From an uncultured Succinivibrio sp. (GTDB lineage: Bacteria; Pseudomonadota; Gammaproteobacteria; Enterobacterales; Succinivibrionaceae), in NCBI GenBank assembly GCA_902772715.1, contig CACYBT010000315.1:1-6026 (forward strand): a stretch of 6,026 bases of DNA. The letters run 5' to 3'. Positions 6,000-6,026 of the stretch are shown piece after piece (within the stretch, counting starts at the first letter, position 1; every line of letters starts with the position of its first letter). The position numbers and the translations under genes were made by a program. The notes under the pieces were generated by a model that was not told where the DNA came from, did not search any database, and saw only the letters and a program-made list of their open reading frames with translations.

Positions 6000-6026
6000 T
6001 TCTTGTTTAAATTTTTTCAAGAATCA
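5997..6026. repeat. Inverted repeat 3, reaching the window edge (possible terminator)
   Basis: TGATTCTTG (5997-6005) and CAAGAATCA (6018-6026) are perfect 9-bp arms around a 12-nt AT-rich loop. The right arm ends exactly at the last base, so the stem may continue. It could be a terminator for a gene beyond the right edge reading leftwards, but the minus strand then reads CAC and a short A run, not a T-tract. The purpose is unknown. Confidence 0.45.

Larger units (their letters stand above)
5710..6026. other. Non-coding AT-rich stretch, no gene recognised
   Basis: Stops are frequent in all frames, and no start with a ribosome site leads to a plausible protein. The part next to the methyltransferase gene should hold its promoter. 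A minus-strand TATAAT (5838-5833) is present without a convincing -35. A 5-bp palindrome, ATGGA-ACA-TCCAT (5769-5781), lies about 60-70 nt upstream of the methyltransferase start. No tRNA, rRNA, insertion-sequence end or CRISPR repeat is seen. The last 100 bases hold three stem-loop-capable repeats. Confidence 0.6.

Noticed and set aside
5897..6010. Plus-strand mini frame MLKKVLFTAC followed by a TAG and then 26 open codons ending at 6010
   Set aside because: The first part is only ten codons, the second has no start, and no ribosome site is present. It could be a gene remnant, but no family is recognised.

Overview
The window looks like chromosomal DNA of a fairly AT-rich gammaproteobacterium. 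Four of its five genes are close relatives of Escherichia coli proteins recognised from their sequences: PyrE, YicC, the YbjD-type OLD-family nuclease, and CysS. YbjD in particular points to Gammaproteobacteria. The genus cannot be fixed from the sequence. A low-GC lineage outside the Enterobacterales (for example in the Aeromonadales or Succinivibrionaceae) would fit, but this is a guess.

Layout. Positions 1-537 hold the 5' part of pyrE (minus strand), cut by the window edge. Positions 538-723 are a divergent control region between pyrE and yicC. It holds a strong LexA-type SOS box (654-669) next to a -10-like hexamer facing yicC. Toward pyrE it holds an inverted repeat followed by T-runs, including a T8 tract 24 nt before the pyrE start. 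yicC (724-1590, plus) converges, with 12 bp between the stop codons, on a YbjD-family ATPase/TOPRIM nuclease (1603-3543, minus). That gene lies 37 bp downstream of cysS (3581-4951, minus), and the two are probably co-transcribed. Upstream of cysS on the same strand is an AT-rich class I SAM methyltransferase gene (5029-5709). The last 317 bases have no convincing gene and end in a cluster of three small inverted repeats that runs off the right edge.

How the genes work together. pyrE (UMP synthesis) and cysS (Cys-tRNA charging) are housekeeping genes. yicC encodes an RNA-turnover factor, and its promoter region carries the SOS box, which suggests DNA-damage control. The YbjD-like protein combines an SMC/RecF-type ATPase with a TOPRIM nuclease domain and carries an unusual insertion of about 90 residues. 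No defence island, CRISPR array, insertion sequence or RNA gene was seen. The most noteworthy signals are the predicted SOS control of yicC, the possible pyrE attenuator or slippage leader in the absence of rph, and the enlarged YbjD protein.
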